Assembly (NCBI GenBank): GCA_016744995.1
Contig: JADGDG010000001.1
Span: 846,011 to 910,010, forward strand
DNA length: 64,000 nt
Direction of reading: 5' to 3'
Source of the DNA: Gammaproteobacteria bacterium
GTDB taxonomy: Bacteria; Pseudomonadota; Gammaproteobacteria; GRL18
The notes under the pieces are model-generated. The model had not been told where the DNA came from, searched no databases, and was given only the letters and a program-made list of their open reading frames with translations. Positions within the stretch are counted from its first letter, which is position 1; the number at the start of each line of letters is the position of its first letter. Below are positions 28,740 to 37,564 of this stretch, one piece after another. The position numbers and the translations under genes are program-made.

Positions 28740-31700
28740 TTATAAATTTTTAATAGCCTGATTTAAGCGGCGTTCAATTTCCTGTTTGAATTTAAGCATT
28801 TGGCTTGCCTGAATCCCATGACTGCTTTCGGCTTCTTTCAGTTCAGGTGATAGATCAATATCCGTAATATAAATTGGATAACGCTGCTGACTTTGTCTGG
28901 TGGTAATGACTTCTTCTGCTACTTTTTTATAAATATTCTGACCATATTCAAAGGAGTTAAATTCTTTTTCATTGGCATAAATAACATATCGTCGACTGCC
29001 GTCCGTGTTTAAATCAGCAATGACCTGAATTCTAAAAAACTGTGCCGGCATGCTTTGTAATTTTGAAAATTGTTCTTCCAGCACTAAAGTTCCTGGTGAC
29101 TGTTTTTGAATTTCAAAAACTTCAAGCTGTAAATCTATTTCTTCTGGTTCAGTATCCAGGTTGGCAAAGGAAGTAAGTAATGAATCATCAAATTGACTGT
29201 CGATTGTACAGTCCAGTGAGCCATCAAAATAGCTGCTGCTATAGCTGAGTCGATTAACCACTGAATCCAAAAATAAAACAAAGTGATTAATATGGATATT
29301 ATTTTTTTCAATAGGTGTTGACTGATGATATAGACTGCCGCGCTCATCAATAATGTAAATGTCAGCTGTTTTACGATGATTCTGATAAAATAATTGAATA
29401 TGGTTTTCTGTGTTTTTATTAAAAATAAGTTTAAGCACTTTTAATTCAGAGTATGAAGGGTCAATGATCAGTGAATTGAATTTAGCTAATGGGTAAGAGA
29501 GTTCTCTGAGTAATTCTTTTTTGTCAGGTACTTTTTGGTATTTGGTACCATTTTGTTCAAACCAGATAATATAAAAACTTTCTTCAATGGTGAATAAATA
29601 TCGGGTACTGAATGTCTGGTGGGTATCGTGAAATGCATCAAGAATATTATTAAATAATTGACTGATGCACCTTGATATTGCATCACCACGTACGGATGAA
29701 AAACAGCAAACTTTTGTCGGTCTTGTTGGCACTGAGTGAGCTTTAGCAAGTTCAGTTTCGTGATTCCAGTTCAAATAGTGGCTGATGCATTCTATAAGAC
29801 CATTTTCACCCTCGAAGTGATGAGTTATTACTTCCCGCCAACTGGTTATTAAAACTTGATCAATGGTTATTAATAGGTTTTCATGCATTGAGCTATAGTT
29901 CAGCGCATTGGTTTGCTTGGTGGCAATTTGGATGCCATCATTGTGATGATTGAGAAAGGGATCAATGCCAATATTTAAAAATAAAATATTAGTCTCAAGC
30001 TGTGCTGGTTTGACTAGTGCTTCCATGCTGGCATGCCCCTGCGCTTTATCAGGGTAATAGTGCTCAAGCGTTTCAAGGATTTGTTGTATTTCTCGGATGG
30101 TTAAAACATCTACTTCTTTATTTAGTATAAATCTTGTCTGACTGTTTATGACACGATTAAAAAAACCCCAGCATAGTAGTTTGAGCAAGTGAGTTGATTT
30201 TTTTATTGATGGTGGTGTTTTTTTATCAACTTTATTTATGGCTCCAATATAAAATGCCCAACCAATTTCTTTACTATAAAAAGATTTTTTTGAACGTCTG
30301 TTGCTATGGGTAAGCTTTTCTATTTGACTGATTGGGTGCAGTGATGCATGAGACTCATGCAGATTAATCTCGCTGTCGTGACCTATGATTTCAATCTTAC
30401 CGGATTTTTTTTCAAAGGCTGCATAGAGTTTGCGCCCGAGAATGTGCAGATCGCGTTTGCTGATACGAATGTTTTTATTTTGATAACGAAAAAAATCAGA
30501 TAATTTTTTATAACTATAGGTAAGAGATTCAATGATATCTTTATGCTCTCTGCTGACTTCTTTAATTTTCCATTGTTTTCTTCCATCTAATAGAAGAAGC
30601 TTCATCTGTCCCCATTGCCATTGTTTAACCAGATCATTCATGATTTTGTTTCGCCAGCCGTGAGATGGCGTAACTTTTGAATGAGTTAAAGATTCATTCA
30701 CCTTTAAGTAAAGACATTGTCTTGCTAAATCCAGGCGACTTAAGCTGTTTTCTTCTATCAGGTGATTAGTTATTTTAGTCATCAACATGATATAGGGATC
30801 AAGCTCATTGATATCTGGTTTATCACTGGCATAAACAATGCGCTTAAATTGCAGACAAAGTAAATCAATATCAGGATGTTCTTTGGCATAACACTCCATT
30901 AACAGGAGTTTCAAAATTGATTTATAGGGTGAATCAATACCCTTATAAATATGCCACAATGTTGCACCATAAAATTCTTCAGCAAGGATATGATTAATTG
31001 AGCCAAAGTTTAAAAAATCATGCTCGTTGAGCAGACGCTTGTGAATAATATTTTCAACATATTCATCATAGTCATTTTCAAATTGAGGCGGGACCAGCCA
31101 CCAGATGGGGTAACGACCAGCAAGCAGCATTGAGGTCCGGTAAAATTCCTCTAATAAAAGCAGATGTTGTGTTGAGCCGCTGCTTTCAGATGAGAGCTTG
31201 TCAATTTTACCCTGTCGAAAGTTGTCAGCGTGAATTAAAAAGAAATTAACTTCAAGATTAAATTCAGAACACCATTGTGATATGTGCTCTGTTTTAAGCT
31301 GAAGTTCTTTGATTTCAATAGGGGTGAGGCTTTCCCGGTGACAGACCCAGAGATCAAAGTCACTGTTTTCTGAATAAGCAATGGTTCCGGTGCTGCCCAT
31401 AAGGTAAAGGGCATGTATATCATATTGCCGATAAGCCCGACGTTTATATTCGAAGGATTTAGAGATTTTTCGGGCATAGCGAATACTGTCTTTATTCGGA
31501 TTATATTTAGCAATTCCAGAAGGACATTGTGTTGAAACAAATCCAGGTAGTGATGGATGGTTGATATGAAATAAAAGCGGTAATAATTGTAAAAATTCAA
31601 CCTGGCGCTGTTTGAGTGAATCACTGGTGCGTTGAAGTCTCAAGTCATTAAGGTGCAAAAACTTACGTAATATTTTTTTTTGATCCAGATTTTCAATATA

Positions 31701-31748
31701 GAATTTATCTGTTTGAATCTGTGGGGATGTTTTTGTTCTATGGACCAT
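28740..31748 (-). CDS. cyaA: Class I adenylate cyclase
   Basis: 1002 residues, slightly longer than enterobacterial CyaA (about 850). The catalytic N-terminal half has the nucleotidyltransferase signature MGSTGTIAYSENSDFDLWVC near residue 118. It makes cAMP from ATP in the cytoplasm. The C-terminal half is the regulatory part, less conserved. It converges on the giant hybrid kinase with 14 bases between the stops. Confidence 0.93.
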   Translation of the reverse strand: MVHRTKTSPQIQTDKFYIENLDQKKILRKFLHLNDLRLQRTSDSLKQRQVEFLQLLPLLFHINHPSLPGFVSTQCPSGIAKYNPNKDSIRYARKISKSFEYKRRAYRQYDIHALYLMGSTGTIAYSENSDFDLWVCHRESLTPIEIKELQLKTEHISQWCSEFNLEVNFFLIHADNFRQGKIDKLSSESSGSTQHLLLLEEFYRTSMLLAGRYPIWWLVPPQFENDYDEYVENIIHKRLLNEHDFLNFGSINHILAEEFYGATLWHIYKGIDSPYKSILKLLLMECYAKEHPDIDLLCLQFKRIVYASDKPDINELDPYIMLMTKITNHLIEENSLSRLDLARQCLYLKVNESLTHSKVTPSHGWRNKIMNDLVKQWQWGQMKLLLLDGRKQWKIKEVSREHKDIIESLTYSYKKLSDFFRYQNKNIRISKRDLHILGRKLYAAFEKKSGKIEIIGHDSEINLHESHASLHPISQIEKLTHSNRRSKKSFYSKEIGWAFYIGAINKVDKKTPPSIKKSTHLLKLLCWGFFNRVINSQTRFILNKEVDVLTIREIQQILETLEHYYPDKAQGHASMEALVKPAQLETNILFLNIGIDPFLNHHNDGIQIATKQTNALNYSSMHENLLITIDQVLITSWREVITHHFEGENGLIECISHYLNWNHETELAKAHSVPTRPTKVCCFSSVRGDAISRCISQLFNNILDAFHDTHQTFSTRYLFTIEESFYIIWFEQNGTKYQKVPDKKELLRELSYPLAKFNSLIIDPSYSELKVLKLIFNKNTENHIQLFYQNHRKTADIYIIDERGSLYHQSTPIEKNNIHINHFVLFLDSVVNRLSYSSSYFDGSLDCTIDSQFDDSLLTSFANLDTEPEEIDLQLEVFEIQKQSPGTLVLEEQFSKLQSMPAQFFRIQVIADLNTDGSRRYVIYANEKEFNSFEYGQNIYKKVAEEVITTRQSQQRYPIYITDIDLSPELKEAESSHGIQASQMLKFKQEIERRLNQAIKNL

Positions 31749-32029
31749 AAAAATACTTTTTCTTTAGAACAGATGATATGTCTTAATGAGCCAGAGTATG
31801 CAGTAATAAAACATGTATTAATAAAAATTATAGCAGTAAATTTTAGTATCGCCACTGCAATAAAGCTTAATTATAAATTTTAAGAAAAATCAAAAAAATC
31901 AGATTAAATTATTTGTATTTTTGTATAACAGGGTAAAAAATATGGGTATTAATAGAAAAATATAGTTATTAAGTGCTATACTTTTGATACTGATTCAAGA
32001 TTTTATTCGCAATAACAGGTGTTACAATT

Positions 32030-32854
32030 ATGTCGGTATCAAGTGTAAATTCGCCATTATGTTTTAAATTATTAGAAAATAGCCCTTCTTTTGTAGTCAT
32101 ACTCGATGCTGATCAGAAAATTTGCTGGTTAAACCAGTCTTTTTGTGATTTTCTAGGCCTTGAACGTGAGAAATTAATTGGCTTATCTGACGATGATGTT
32201 AAAGAACATTGTTTGAAACAAATTCTCAGTGGCACGGATCGAATTGAAATTTTTGCAGGTATTCTCGATAAATGGATAGAACTTCAAGATGTAATGACTC
32301 TCAGTGGTGAACCATTTGATATGGGAAATCAAGAGCTTAGAATATTATATTATGTAGATGCAAGCCAAAAAATTCAGATTGAAAAACAACTTTTGCAGTT
32401 GGAAAGTACTTTGACGCATAAAATGTCACATGATTCAGTGACGGGAATGCTCAATCATCATAGTATGTTCCAGACATTAAACTCTGAGGTGTCCAGAAGC
32501 CGCCGTTACAACAACCCCCTATCTCTGGTGCTGATGGATATTAACTACCAGTCGGATTCAGATGCTCAGGAAAAGATAGAACAAATGCGTTTAATGATCA
32601 GCCAGTTATTAAAAGATCAGATGCGATGGGCAGATATTGTCGGTCATCTGGAAGACTTTGACTTTGTTTTATTATTGCCTGAAACAGTTTATGAGTCCGC
32701 TGAGACATTAATCCAGAAATTAAATACTAGCCTGAAAAATATTGCTATGGATGTAAAAGATATTCGTTATGGTCTGAGCCAATGGCGAAAAGGCGATGAC
32801 GTGACAATGTTTGTCGAACGGGCAGTGAGTGAACTGAATTCAGAGATGGCTTAA
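32030..32854 (+). CDS. PAS protein with degenerate GGDEF domain
   Basis: 274 residues. A PAS domain (about 10-115) is followed by a GGDEF fold (about 130-270) in which the start block reads DSVTGMLNHHSMF but the active site is replaced by HLEDFDFVLLLP. Cyclase activity is therefore unlikely. No membrane segment is seen. It may act as a c-di-GMP or GTP sensor or as a scaffold; function is unknown. Confidence 0.75.
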   Translation: MSVSSVNSPLCFKLLENSPSFVVILDADQKICWLNQSFCDFLGLEREKLIGLSDDDVKEHCLKQILSGTDRIEIFAGILDKWIELQDVMTLSGEPFDMGNQELRILYYVDASQKIQIEKQLLQLESTLTHKMSHDSVTGMLNHHSMFQTLNSEVSRSRRYNNPLSLVLMDINYQSDSDAQEKIEQMRLMISQLLKDQMRWADIVGHLEDFDFVLLLPETVYESAETLIQKLNTSLKNIAMDVKDIRYGLSQWRKGDDVTMFVERAVSELNSEMA

Positions 32855-32975
32855 AAGATCTCAGTAGTCGTTTGTCCGTTGTCAAAAAATAAAATCAAAA
32901 GAGTTTTGTAACTACTCAGCGTGTTTAGATTTTACCCTGTCTTTCGATTTTGACAAATGGCTGCAGACAGCAGAC

Positions 32976-34436
32976 TTACGAGGTCTTTTTAATCCTGTCC
33001 CTGGCACGTATAACCGCTGCACGAACTTGCTCAGGTGCGGTGCCGCCAAGATGGTTTCGAGCTGAGACAGATCCTTCCAAAGTAAGCACATCAAATACAT
33101 CAGCCTGAATCTTATCTGAAAACTGTTGTAACTCCTGCAAAGAGATTTCTGCCAAATCACGTTTACTGTCGATGCCCAGTCGCACGGCTTTGCCAACCAC
33201 CTCATGCGCATCACGAAAGGGTACACCGGCACGTACTAAATAATCGGCCAGATCGGTTGCCGTTGAAAACCCGCGTATTGCTGCTTCACGCATAGATTCT
33301 TTGTTGACCGTGACATGCTGCATCATGTCTGCATAAACTTTCAGTGAGCCTTTCAGGGTATCAACTGTGTCAAATAAAGGTTCTTTGTCTTCCTGATTAT
33401 CCTTGTTATAGGCTAGTGGCTGACCCTTCATCAAAGTTAGAAGACTGATCAGGTGACCATTGACCCGGCCTGTTTTTCCTCGCACCAGCTCGGGGACATC
33501 CGGGTTCTTTTTCTGCGGCATAATGGATGAGCCAGTGCAGAAGCTGTCACTGAGTTCAATAAAATTAAATTGTGCAGAAGCCCATAAGACCAGTTCTTCA
33601 GAGAAACGGGACAGATGGGTCATCAGTAAGGCTGCATCAGCGGTCAATTCAATAGCAAAATCACGATCACTGACGGCATCAAGTGAATTTTCACAAATAC
33701 CTTCAAAGCCAAGTTCCTGAGCAGTAAATGCACGATCAATCGGATAAGTCGTCCCTGCCAGTGCAGCTGCGCCGAGAGGCATAATATTGACTCGTTTGCG
33801 ACAATCAATAAAACGACTGCAGTCTCGTTCCAGATTTTCGAACCAGGCCAGCATGTGGTGGCCAAAGGTGACAGGCTGAGCGGTTTGCAGGTGGGTAAAG
33901 CCAGGCATAATGGTACCGGCTTCCTGCTCTGCCAGATCGACCAGTGCATTTTGAAGCCGCTTGAGTTCAGTGATAATAAGATCAATCTCATCGCGCAAAT
34001 AAAGACGAATATCAGTGGCAACCTGATCATTTCTGGAACGGCCCGTGTGTAATTTTTTACCCGTGATGCCAATCAGATCAGTCAGTGCAGCTTCGATATT
34101 CATGTGAACATCTTCAAGGGTAATTGACCAGTTAAATTCACCGGCTTCAATGGTAGTTTTTATCTGTGCCAGGCCATCAATAATTTGCTCTTTCTCATCA
34201 ATGCTGAGTACTCCGATATGTGCCAGCATCTTTGCATGGGCAACAGAGCCGGCAATGTCTTGTCTGTACATACGCTGATCAAAGGTAACAGATGCCGTAA
34301 AGGCTTCAACAAAAGTATCGGTTGGCTCAGTAAAACGGCCATTCCAGGGTTTTTCCGCCTGCGGTGTCTTTTGTGGAGAATTTTGGGAGCTGTGAGTCGT
34401 ATCAGACATGGTGATTTGTTGATCCATTTTATGCAT
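32976..34436 (-). CDS. argH: Argininosuccinate lyase
   Basis: 486 residues; the core aligns from KPWNGRF onward and the family signature [15 protein letters not shown] lies near residue 310. It cleaves argininosuccinate to arginine and fumarate, the last step of arginine synthesis. The first about 25 residues are a poorly conserved Ser/Gln-rich extension, so the start may be the ATG at 34409 or 34427 instead. It is divergent from algZ-algR, the same arrangement as in Pseudomonas. Confidence 0.96.
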   Translation of the reverse strand: MHKMDQQITMSDTTHSSQNSPQKTPQAEKPWNGRFTEPTDTFVEAFTASVTFDQRMYRQDIAGSVAHAKMLAHIGVLSIDEKEQIIDGLAQIKTTIEAGEFNWSITLEDVHMNIEAALTDLIGITGKKLHTGRSRNDQVATDIRLYLRDEIDLIITELKRLQNALVDLAEQEAGTIMPGFTHLQTAQPVTFGHHMLAWFENLERDCSRFIDCRKRVNIMPLGAAALAGTTYPIDRAFTAQELGFEGICENSLDAVSDRDFAIELTADAALLMTHLSRFSEELVLWASAQFNFIELSDSFCTGSSIMPQKKNPDVPELVRGKTGRVNGHLISLLTLMKGQPLAYNKDNQEDKEPLFDTVDTLKGSLKVYADMMQHVTVNKESMREAAIRGFSTATDLADYLVRAGVPFRDAHEVVGKAVRLGIDSKRDLAEISLQELQQFSDKIQADVFDVLTLEGSVSARNHLGGTAPEQVRAAVIRARDRIKKTS

Positions 34437-34576
34437 TTAAAAACAGCCATTATAAACGGAAATCACATAAAATCATTAATTTATGGCTCTTTTCACAGAT
34501 TTTTAATGGTGCCTATACTAAGATACACAATAACTATTCTCCTAAAAGCTGAATTTAGAGATATTGACGGATTGGA

Positions 34577-35674
34577 ATGCCAAAAATTAAAAACTATCCA
34601 AGGCTGAATTCAGCCAGCTCAATCAATCATGAAGCAGAGCAAAATTCACTTTTTTTACCAGATTTTTGCGCTCTGAAGATGGTTTTTGCAGTGGTGGTGA
34701 TTGGCGAGTTACTGGCTATTGTGCTGACCATGGCGCCGCTGAGGATGGATAAACAATTATGGAATGACATGGCTCTGGTGGCTCTTTTTATTCAATGGAA
34801 TGGTTTAATGTGCAGCAGTGCCTTATGTTTGTTACGACCTTTCTTTAAAAATTATTCAAATCGATTTGTGGCACTCAGCAGTTACCTTATTCTCCTGCTA
34901 ATTATTACGCTTCTTTCAGAGCTGACATTTTATATTGTTGAAAAATACTACCTTTTTGATGCTATTTCATCTACTTCACATTGGGAGTTTCTGGTTCATA
35001 ATTTGATAATAGGCGGCATCATCAGTGCTCTGGCATTGCGTTATTTTTATGTTCAACATCAATGGCGTGTAAAAGTACAGGCTGAAAGCTGTACAAAACT
35101 GCAACTATTGCAAGCCAGGATCAGACCCCATTTTCTTTTTAATAGTATGAATTCAATAGCCAGCCTGACACGAACACGGCCTGAAGTGGCGGAAAGAATG
35201 ACTGAGGATCTGGCTGAGTTGTTTCGTATGCTTTTCAGGGAAGATCATGAAATGATTGCCTGGGCACGAGAGCTGACACTCAGTGAGTACTATATTAATA
35301 TTGAAAAGCAGCGTCTGGGCGATCGCCTGAAGATCAGTTGGGAGGTGAATGATATACCGGATGACGCCATGGTGCCTGCTTTGATCCTTCAGCCATTACT
35401 TGAAAATGCAATATTCCATGGTATTGAGCCGGAAATTAATGGCGGTAGCATTGTTGTTGCGGGGGAACTTAATTACAATCAACTTATCATTACGGTTGAG
35501 AATACCAATAGCAAAAATATAATTCATCGACAGGGTAATAAAATGGCACTGGCTAATATAGAGGAAAGATTAAAAGCACATTATCATGGTAAGGCATCAA
35601 TTGTTTGTCAGGACAAAGATGATGTTTATTCTGTTATTGTGAGTATGCCCTATCTAATGCAAGATGAAAGTTAA
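34577..35674 (+). CDS. algZ: AlgZ/FimS-type LytS-family sensor kinase
   Basis: 365 residues. Four hydrophobic helices at about 33-155 are followed by the His_kinase domain with RPHFLFNSMNSIASL near residue 190 and a HATPase with LLENAIFHGIEPE. In Pseudomonas, AlgZ works with AlgR on alginate and type IV pili. The gene is divergent from argH and 2 bases ahead of algR, which supports orthology. Confidence 0.9.
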   Translation: MPKIKNYPRLNSASSINHEAEQNSLFLPDFCALKMVFAVVVIGELLAIVLTMAPLRMDKQLWNDMALVALFIQWNGLMCSSALCLLRPFFKNYSNRFVALSSYLILLLIITLLSELTFYIVEKYYLFDAISSTSHWEFLVHNLIIGGIISALALRYFYVQHQWRVKVQAESCTKLQLLQARIRPHFLFNSMNSIASLTRTRPEVAERMTEDLAELFRMLFREDHEMIAWARELTLSEYYINIEKQRLGDRLKISWEVNDIPDDAMVPALILQPLLENAIFHGIEPEINGGSIVVAGELNYNQLIITVENTNSKNIIHRQGNKMALANIEERLKAHYHGKASIVCQDKDDVYSVIVSMPYLMQDES

Positions 35675-35676
35675 AA

Positions 35677-36423
35677 ATGATGAAAATACTTATTGCGGAT
35701 GATGAATCTCTGGCACGAGAGCGATTAGCCCTGCTGCTTAAAGAGATTAATCCTGAATATCAGCAGATTGAAGCGAGTAATGGCCTGGAAACGATTGAAC
35801 AGGTTAATGAAGAGGAACCGGATATTGTATTAATGGATGTTCGTATGCCGGGTATGAGTGGTTTGGAAGCGGCACATCATTTGATGAATTGTGAAACACC
35901 CCCGGCTATTATTTTTACCACTGCGTATGATGAATATGCACTGCAGGCATTTGAATCCCGAGCCGTTGATTATCTGCTGAAACCCATTCGTAAAGAGCGG
36001 CTGGAAAAAGCGCTGGAGCACTGCAGTAAACTCAATAAATTACAGTTAGAGCAATTGGGGCAGCAAAATCAGGAAGTTTCCTATCGGACACATATCAGTG
36101 CTCAGATCAGAGGTACAATACTTTTGATCCCTATAAAAGACATTTGCTGTTTTCTGGCCGATCACAAATACATTACTATCCGCTATAATAAGGAGGGTGT
36201 ACTGGCAGAGACTATAATCGAAGATACGCTTAAGTCTCTGGAAGAAGAGTTTTCAAGTCTTTTCTTGCGTATTCACCGTAATGCTCTTATCCGAAAGGAT
36301 AAAATAGAAGCATTAGAAAAACAGCAAGATGGCCGGATTTTACTCAAATTAAAAAAACTTCCAGAGGGCCTGGAAGTGAGCCGCCGCCATTTATCCAGTG
36401 TCCGTAAACTAATGAAGTCTTAA
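35677..36423 (+). CDS. algR: AlgR-type LytTR response regulator
   Basis: 248 residues. A receiver domain (1-120, acceptor in VLMDVRMPG) is followed by a LytTR DNA-binding domain (about 140-245) ending in EVSRRHLSSVRKLM. It is the partner of AlgZ. In relatives hemC-hemD often follow; here they do not. Confidence 0.93.
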   Translation: MMKILIADDESLARERLALLLKEINPEYQQIEASNGLETIEQVNEEEPDIVLMDVRMPGMSGLEAAHHLMNCETPPAIIFTTAYDEYALQAFESRAVDYLLKPIRKERLEKALEHCSKLNKLQLEQLGQQNQEVSYRTHISAQIRGTILLIPIKDICCFLADHKYITIRYNKEGVLAETIIEDTLKSLEEEFSSLFLRIHRNALIRKDKIEALEKQQDGRILLKLKKLPEGLEVSRRHLSSVRKLMKS

Positions 36424-36483
36424 ACCAAAGAGCTATACCTGTGGGGTGAGCACTATATCAGAGTCTTTAAGTCGTTTTTCAAA

Positions 36484-36678
36484 TTAGGTTTGAATGTTTT
36501 GCCCAGGTTGTAAACCAAATTTATCATCCAGAGAAAATTCATGGATTAATTGATCCACTGCTGCTTGTCCATGTTCGCGGTTTACCTCTGCTAAAAGCAC
36601 CCGGACAGAATTTCGATTATAGCCGCCACCCATCTCAACTTGAATAAGGATGAGTTCTCTTGCTCTATCCAATGTCAT
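36484..36678 (-). CDS. Small conserved-looking cytoplasmic protein, unknown
   Basis: 64 residues, all helical by appearance, with a Gly-rich turn (VEMGGGYNRNSVRVLL) and an acidic-basic pattern. A ribosome site AGGAA lies 7 bases before ATG. It has no motif I can name. It is convergent with algR. Confidence 0.6.
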   Translation of the reverse strand: MTLDRARELILIQVEMGGGYNRNSVRVLLAEVNREHGQAAVDQLIHEFSLDDKFGLQPGQNIQT

Positions 36679-36780
36679 TGCTTGTTCCTACTAATTAGTA
36701 AAAAATTAATTGTACTGACTTAATGGAATGAAGCAATAAAATATGAAAAAAATAATTTATTTGAACACTTTTATTCTTGT

Positions 36781-36816
36781 GATAAACCCTGTACTGGTGG
36801 CAGTACAGGGTTTATC
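36781..36816. repeat. Perfect 16-bp inverted repeat, 4-base loop
   Basis: GATAAACCCTGTACTG at 36781-36796 is exactly complementary to 36801-36816 with loop gtgg. No T-run follows on either strand, so it is not a standard intrinsic terminator. It lies 70 bases upstream of the first TGTCA box cluster. Confidence 0.85.
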
Positions 36817-36889
36817 TCGGTTTTCAGCATCAAAGCCAAAAATCATCATTAGTATTGAGCTTTTTTAATAACTGATTGCGAGCCTCTCA

Positions 36890-36934
36890 TGTCATTACTG
36901 TCATTTACGGCATAAAAATTGACATAATTGTCAA
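36890..36934 (+). promoter_or_regulatory. TGTCA-box cluster A (upstream activator sites)
   Basis: TGTCAT at 36890-36895 and 36899-36904, and the dyad TTGACA-N4-TGTCAA at 36919-36934. They lie about 145-190 bases before the predicted start from the first sigma-54 promoter. The left boxes are preceded by AGCCTCT, as are those in cluster B. Confidence 0.55.
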
Positions 36935-36978
36935 ATTCATATAATTAATAGTAATAATAAATAGTATTATATGAATTT
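36933..36978. repeat. 13-bp inverted repeat between activator boxes and promoter
   Basis: AAATTCATATAAT (36933-36945) is exactly complementary to ATTATATGAATTT (36966-36978). It lies in the DNA between the TGTCA boxes and the sigma-54 promoter, where an activator loop would form. Its role is unknown. Confidence 0.6.
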
Positions 36979-37051
36979 TTATATTATCAATTTTTATAAA
37001 AAACAAGAGATTATGATTATTTTATTAGGTTTTAATAAAACAATTAATTAT

Positions 37052-37067
37052 TGGCACATGGGTTGCA
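37052..37067 (+). promoter_or_regulatory. Sigma-54 promoter P1
   Basis: TGGCACATGGGTTGCA: GG and GC are 10 bases apart and both the -24 (TGGCAC) and -12 (TTGCA) elements match consensus. Transcription would start near 37077, pointing right into non-coding sequence that ends at a terminator at 37192. Confidence 0.75.
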
Positions 37068-37076
37068 GTAATAATA

Positions 37077-37192
37077 CAAACAAAAAAGAGTGAATGACAA
37101 ATAACATTTTAATGATGTTAATAGTGATTTTCTCTCTTTGTCGGTGTAAGCTCTTGTACGGCAAACGACCCTCCGTTTTGCCGTACCTTTTT
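37077..37192 (+). ncRNA. Candidate sigma-54-dependent small RNA 1 (about 116 nt)
   Basis: It is bounded by promoter P1 and a hairpin at 37156-37186 (GTACGGCAAA pairing with TTTGCCGTAC) followed by CTTTTTAATTTT. The terminator loop is pyrimidine-rich with ACCCTCC, an anti-Shine-Dalgarno sequence. A 58-residue frame starting at ATG 37094 has a hydrophobic N-terminus but runs through the terminator, so it is probably not translated. Boundaries are predicted, not measured. Confidence 0.55.
37156..37192 (+). terminator. Intrinsic terminator of small RNA 1
   Basis: A 10-bp stem (37156-37165 with 37177-37186) with a C-rich loop, then CTTTTTAATTTT. Confidence 0.7.
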
Positions 37193-37236
37193 AATTTTCT
37201 TAATTTTCCCAGCTCCTCTTCCCTGTTTATCATCTC

Positions 37237-37289
37237 TGACATGACAATGACATGTCAAATATTAATTTAAGCCTCTTTTTGTCATGACG
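37237..37289 (+). promoter_or_regulatory. TGTCA-box cluster B
   Basis: TGACATGACAATGACATGTCA occupies 37237-37257 (several overlapping half-sites, with the palindrome TGACATGTCA at its right end), and TGTCATGACG is at 37280-37289, preceded by AGCCTCT. The cluster is about 110-165 bases before the start predicted from promoter P2. Confidence 0.55.
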
Positions 37290-37373
37290 AATTGTAATGG
37301 ATTTATTTAACCACACTATCAATAATTTAAATAAGTACATAAAATACAATGAGTTATATTGGTTTGTAATAAC

Positions 37374-37389
37374 TGGCATGAACCATGCT
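37374..37389 (+). promoter_or_regulatory. Sigma-54 promoter P2
   Basis: TGGCATGAACCATGCT has GG-N10-GC spacing and is nearly the same as the soxY promoter match. A TATAAT at 37391-37396 could instead be a sigma-70 -10 box, but no -35 lies at the right distance. Confidence 0.5.
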
Positions 37390-37399
37390 ATATAATAGA

Positions 37400-37555
37400 T
37401 ATGAACGGAATGTGTCTGAGTTATAGCTCTTATTTCGTTTTTGTCGATAACCTGAATCTAGGCTATTTTAGTTTTTTTCAGGACTTTAACATTTTTATGT
37501 TGTCAGGATTGCTCAACCGCCCTTTTTGTTAAGGTCTTGGTTGGGCTTTTTTTTT
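37400..37555 (+). ncRNA. Candidate sigma-54-dependent small RNA 2 (about 155 nt)
   Basis: It is bounded by promoter P2 and a strong terminator ending in nine Ts at 37547-37555. No open frame of note lies inside. The T-run proves only that rightward transcription is meant to stop here; the facing sigma-54 activator gene runs in the other direction, so a rightward transcript must come from the non-coding region. Confidence 0.55.
37511..37555 (+). terminator. Intrinsic terminator of small RNA 2
   Basis: GCTCAACC (37511-37518) pairs with GGTTGGGC (37539-37546) with one G-U pair; an inner CCTT/AAGG stem is possible. Nine Ts follow on the + strand. Confidence 0.85.
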
Positions 37556-37564
37556 GCCTCGTTG

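Larger units (their letters stand above)
36679..37564. other. 886-base region without a protein gene; two sigma-54 units
   Basis: The stretch holds a perfect 16-bp hairpin (36781-36816), two clusters of TGTCA boxes, two GG-N10-GC sigma-54 promoters and two intrinsic terminators, all pointing rightwards, recorded separately. It ends at the sigma-54 activator gene, which is transcribed towards it. Confidence 0.7.

Noticed and set aside
37048..37242. 64-residue leftward frame across small RNA 1
   Set aside because: It overlaps the promoter and terminator, has no ribosome site before ATG 37242, and has a skewed composition; the terminator and promoter point the other way.
37094..37270. 58-residue rightward frame inside small RNA 1
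   Set aside because: It reads through the hairpin and T-run; only the hydrophobic N-terminus looks protein-like. Kept as a possible dual-function alternative, not as a gene.
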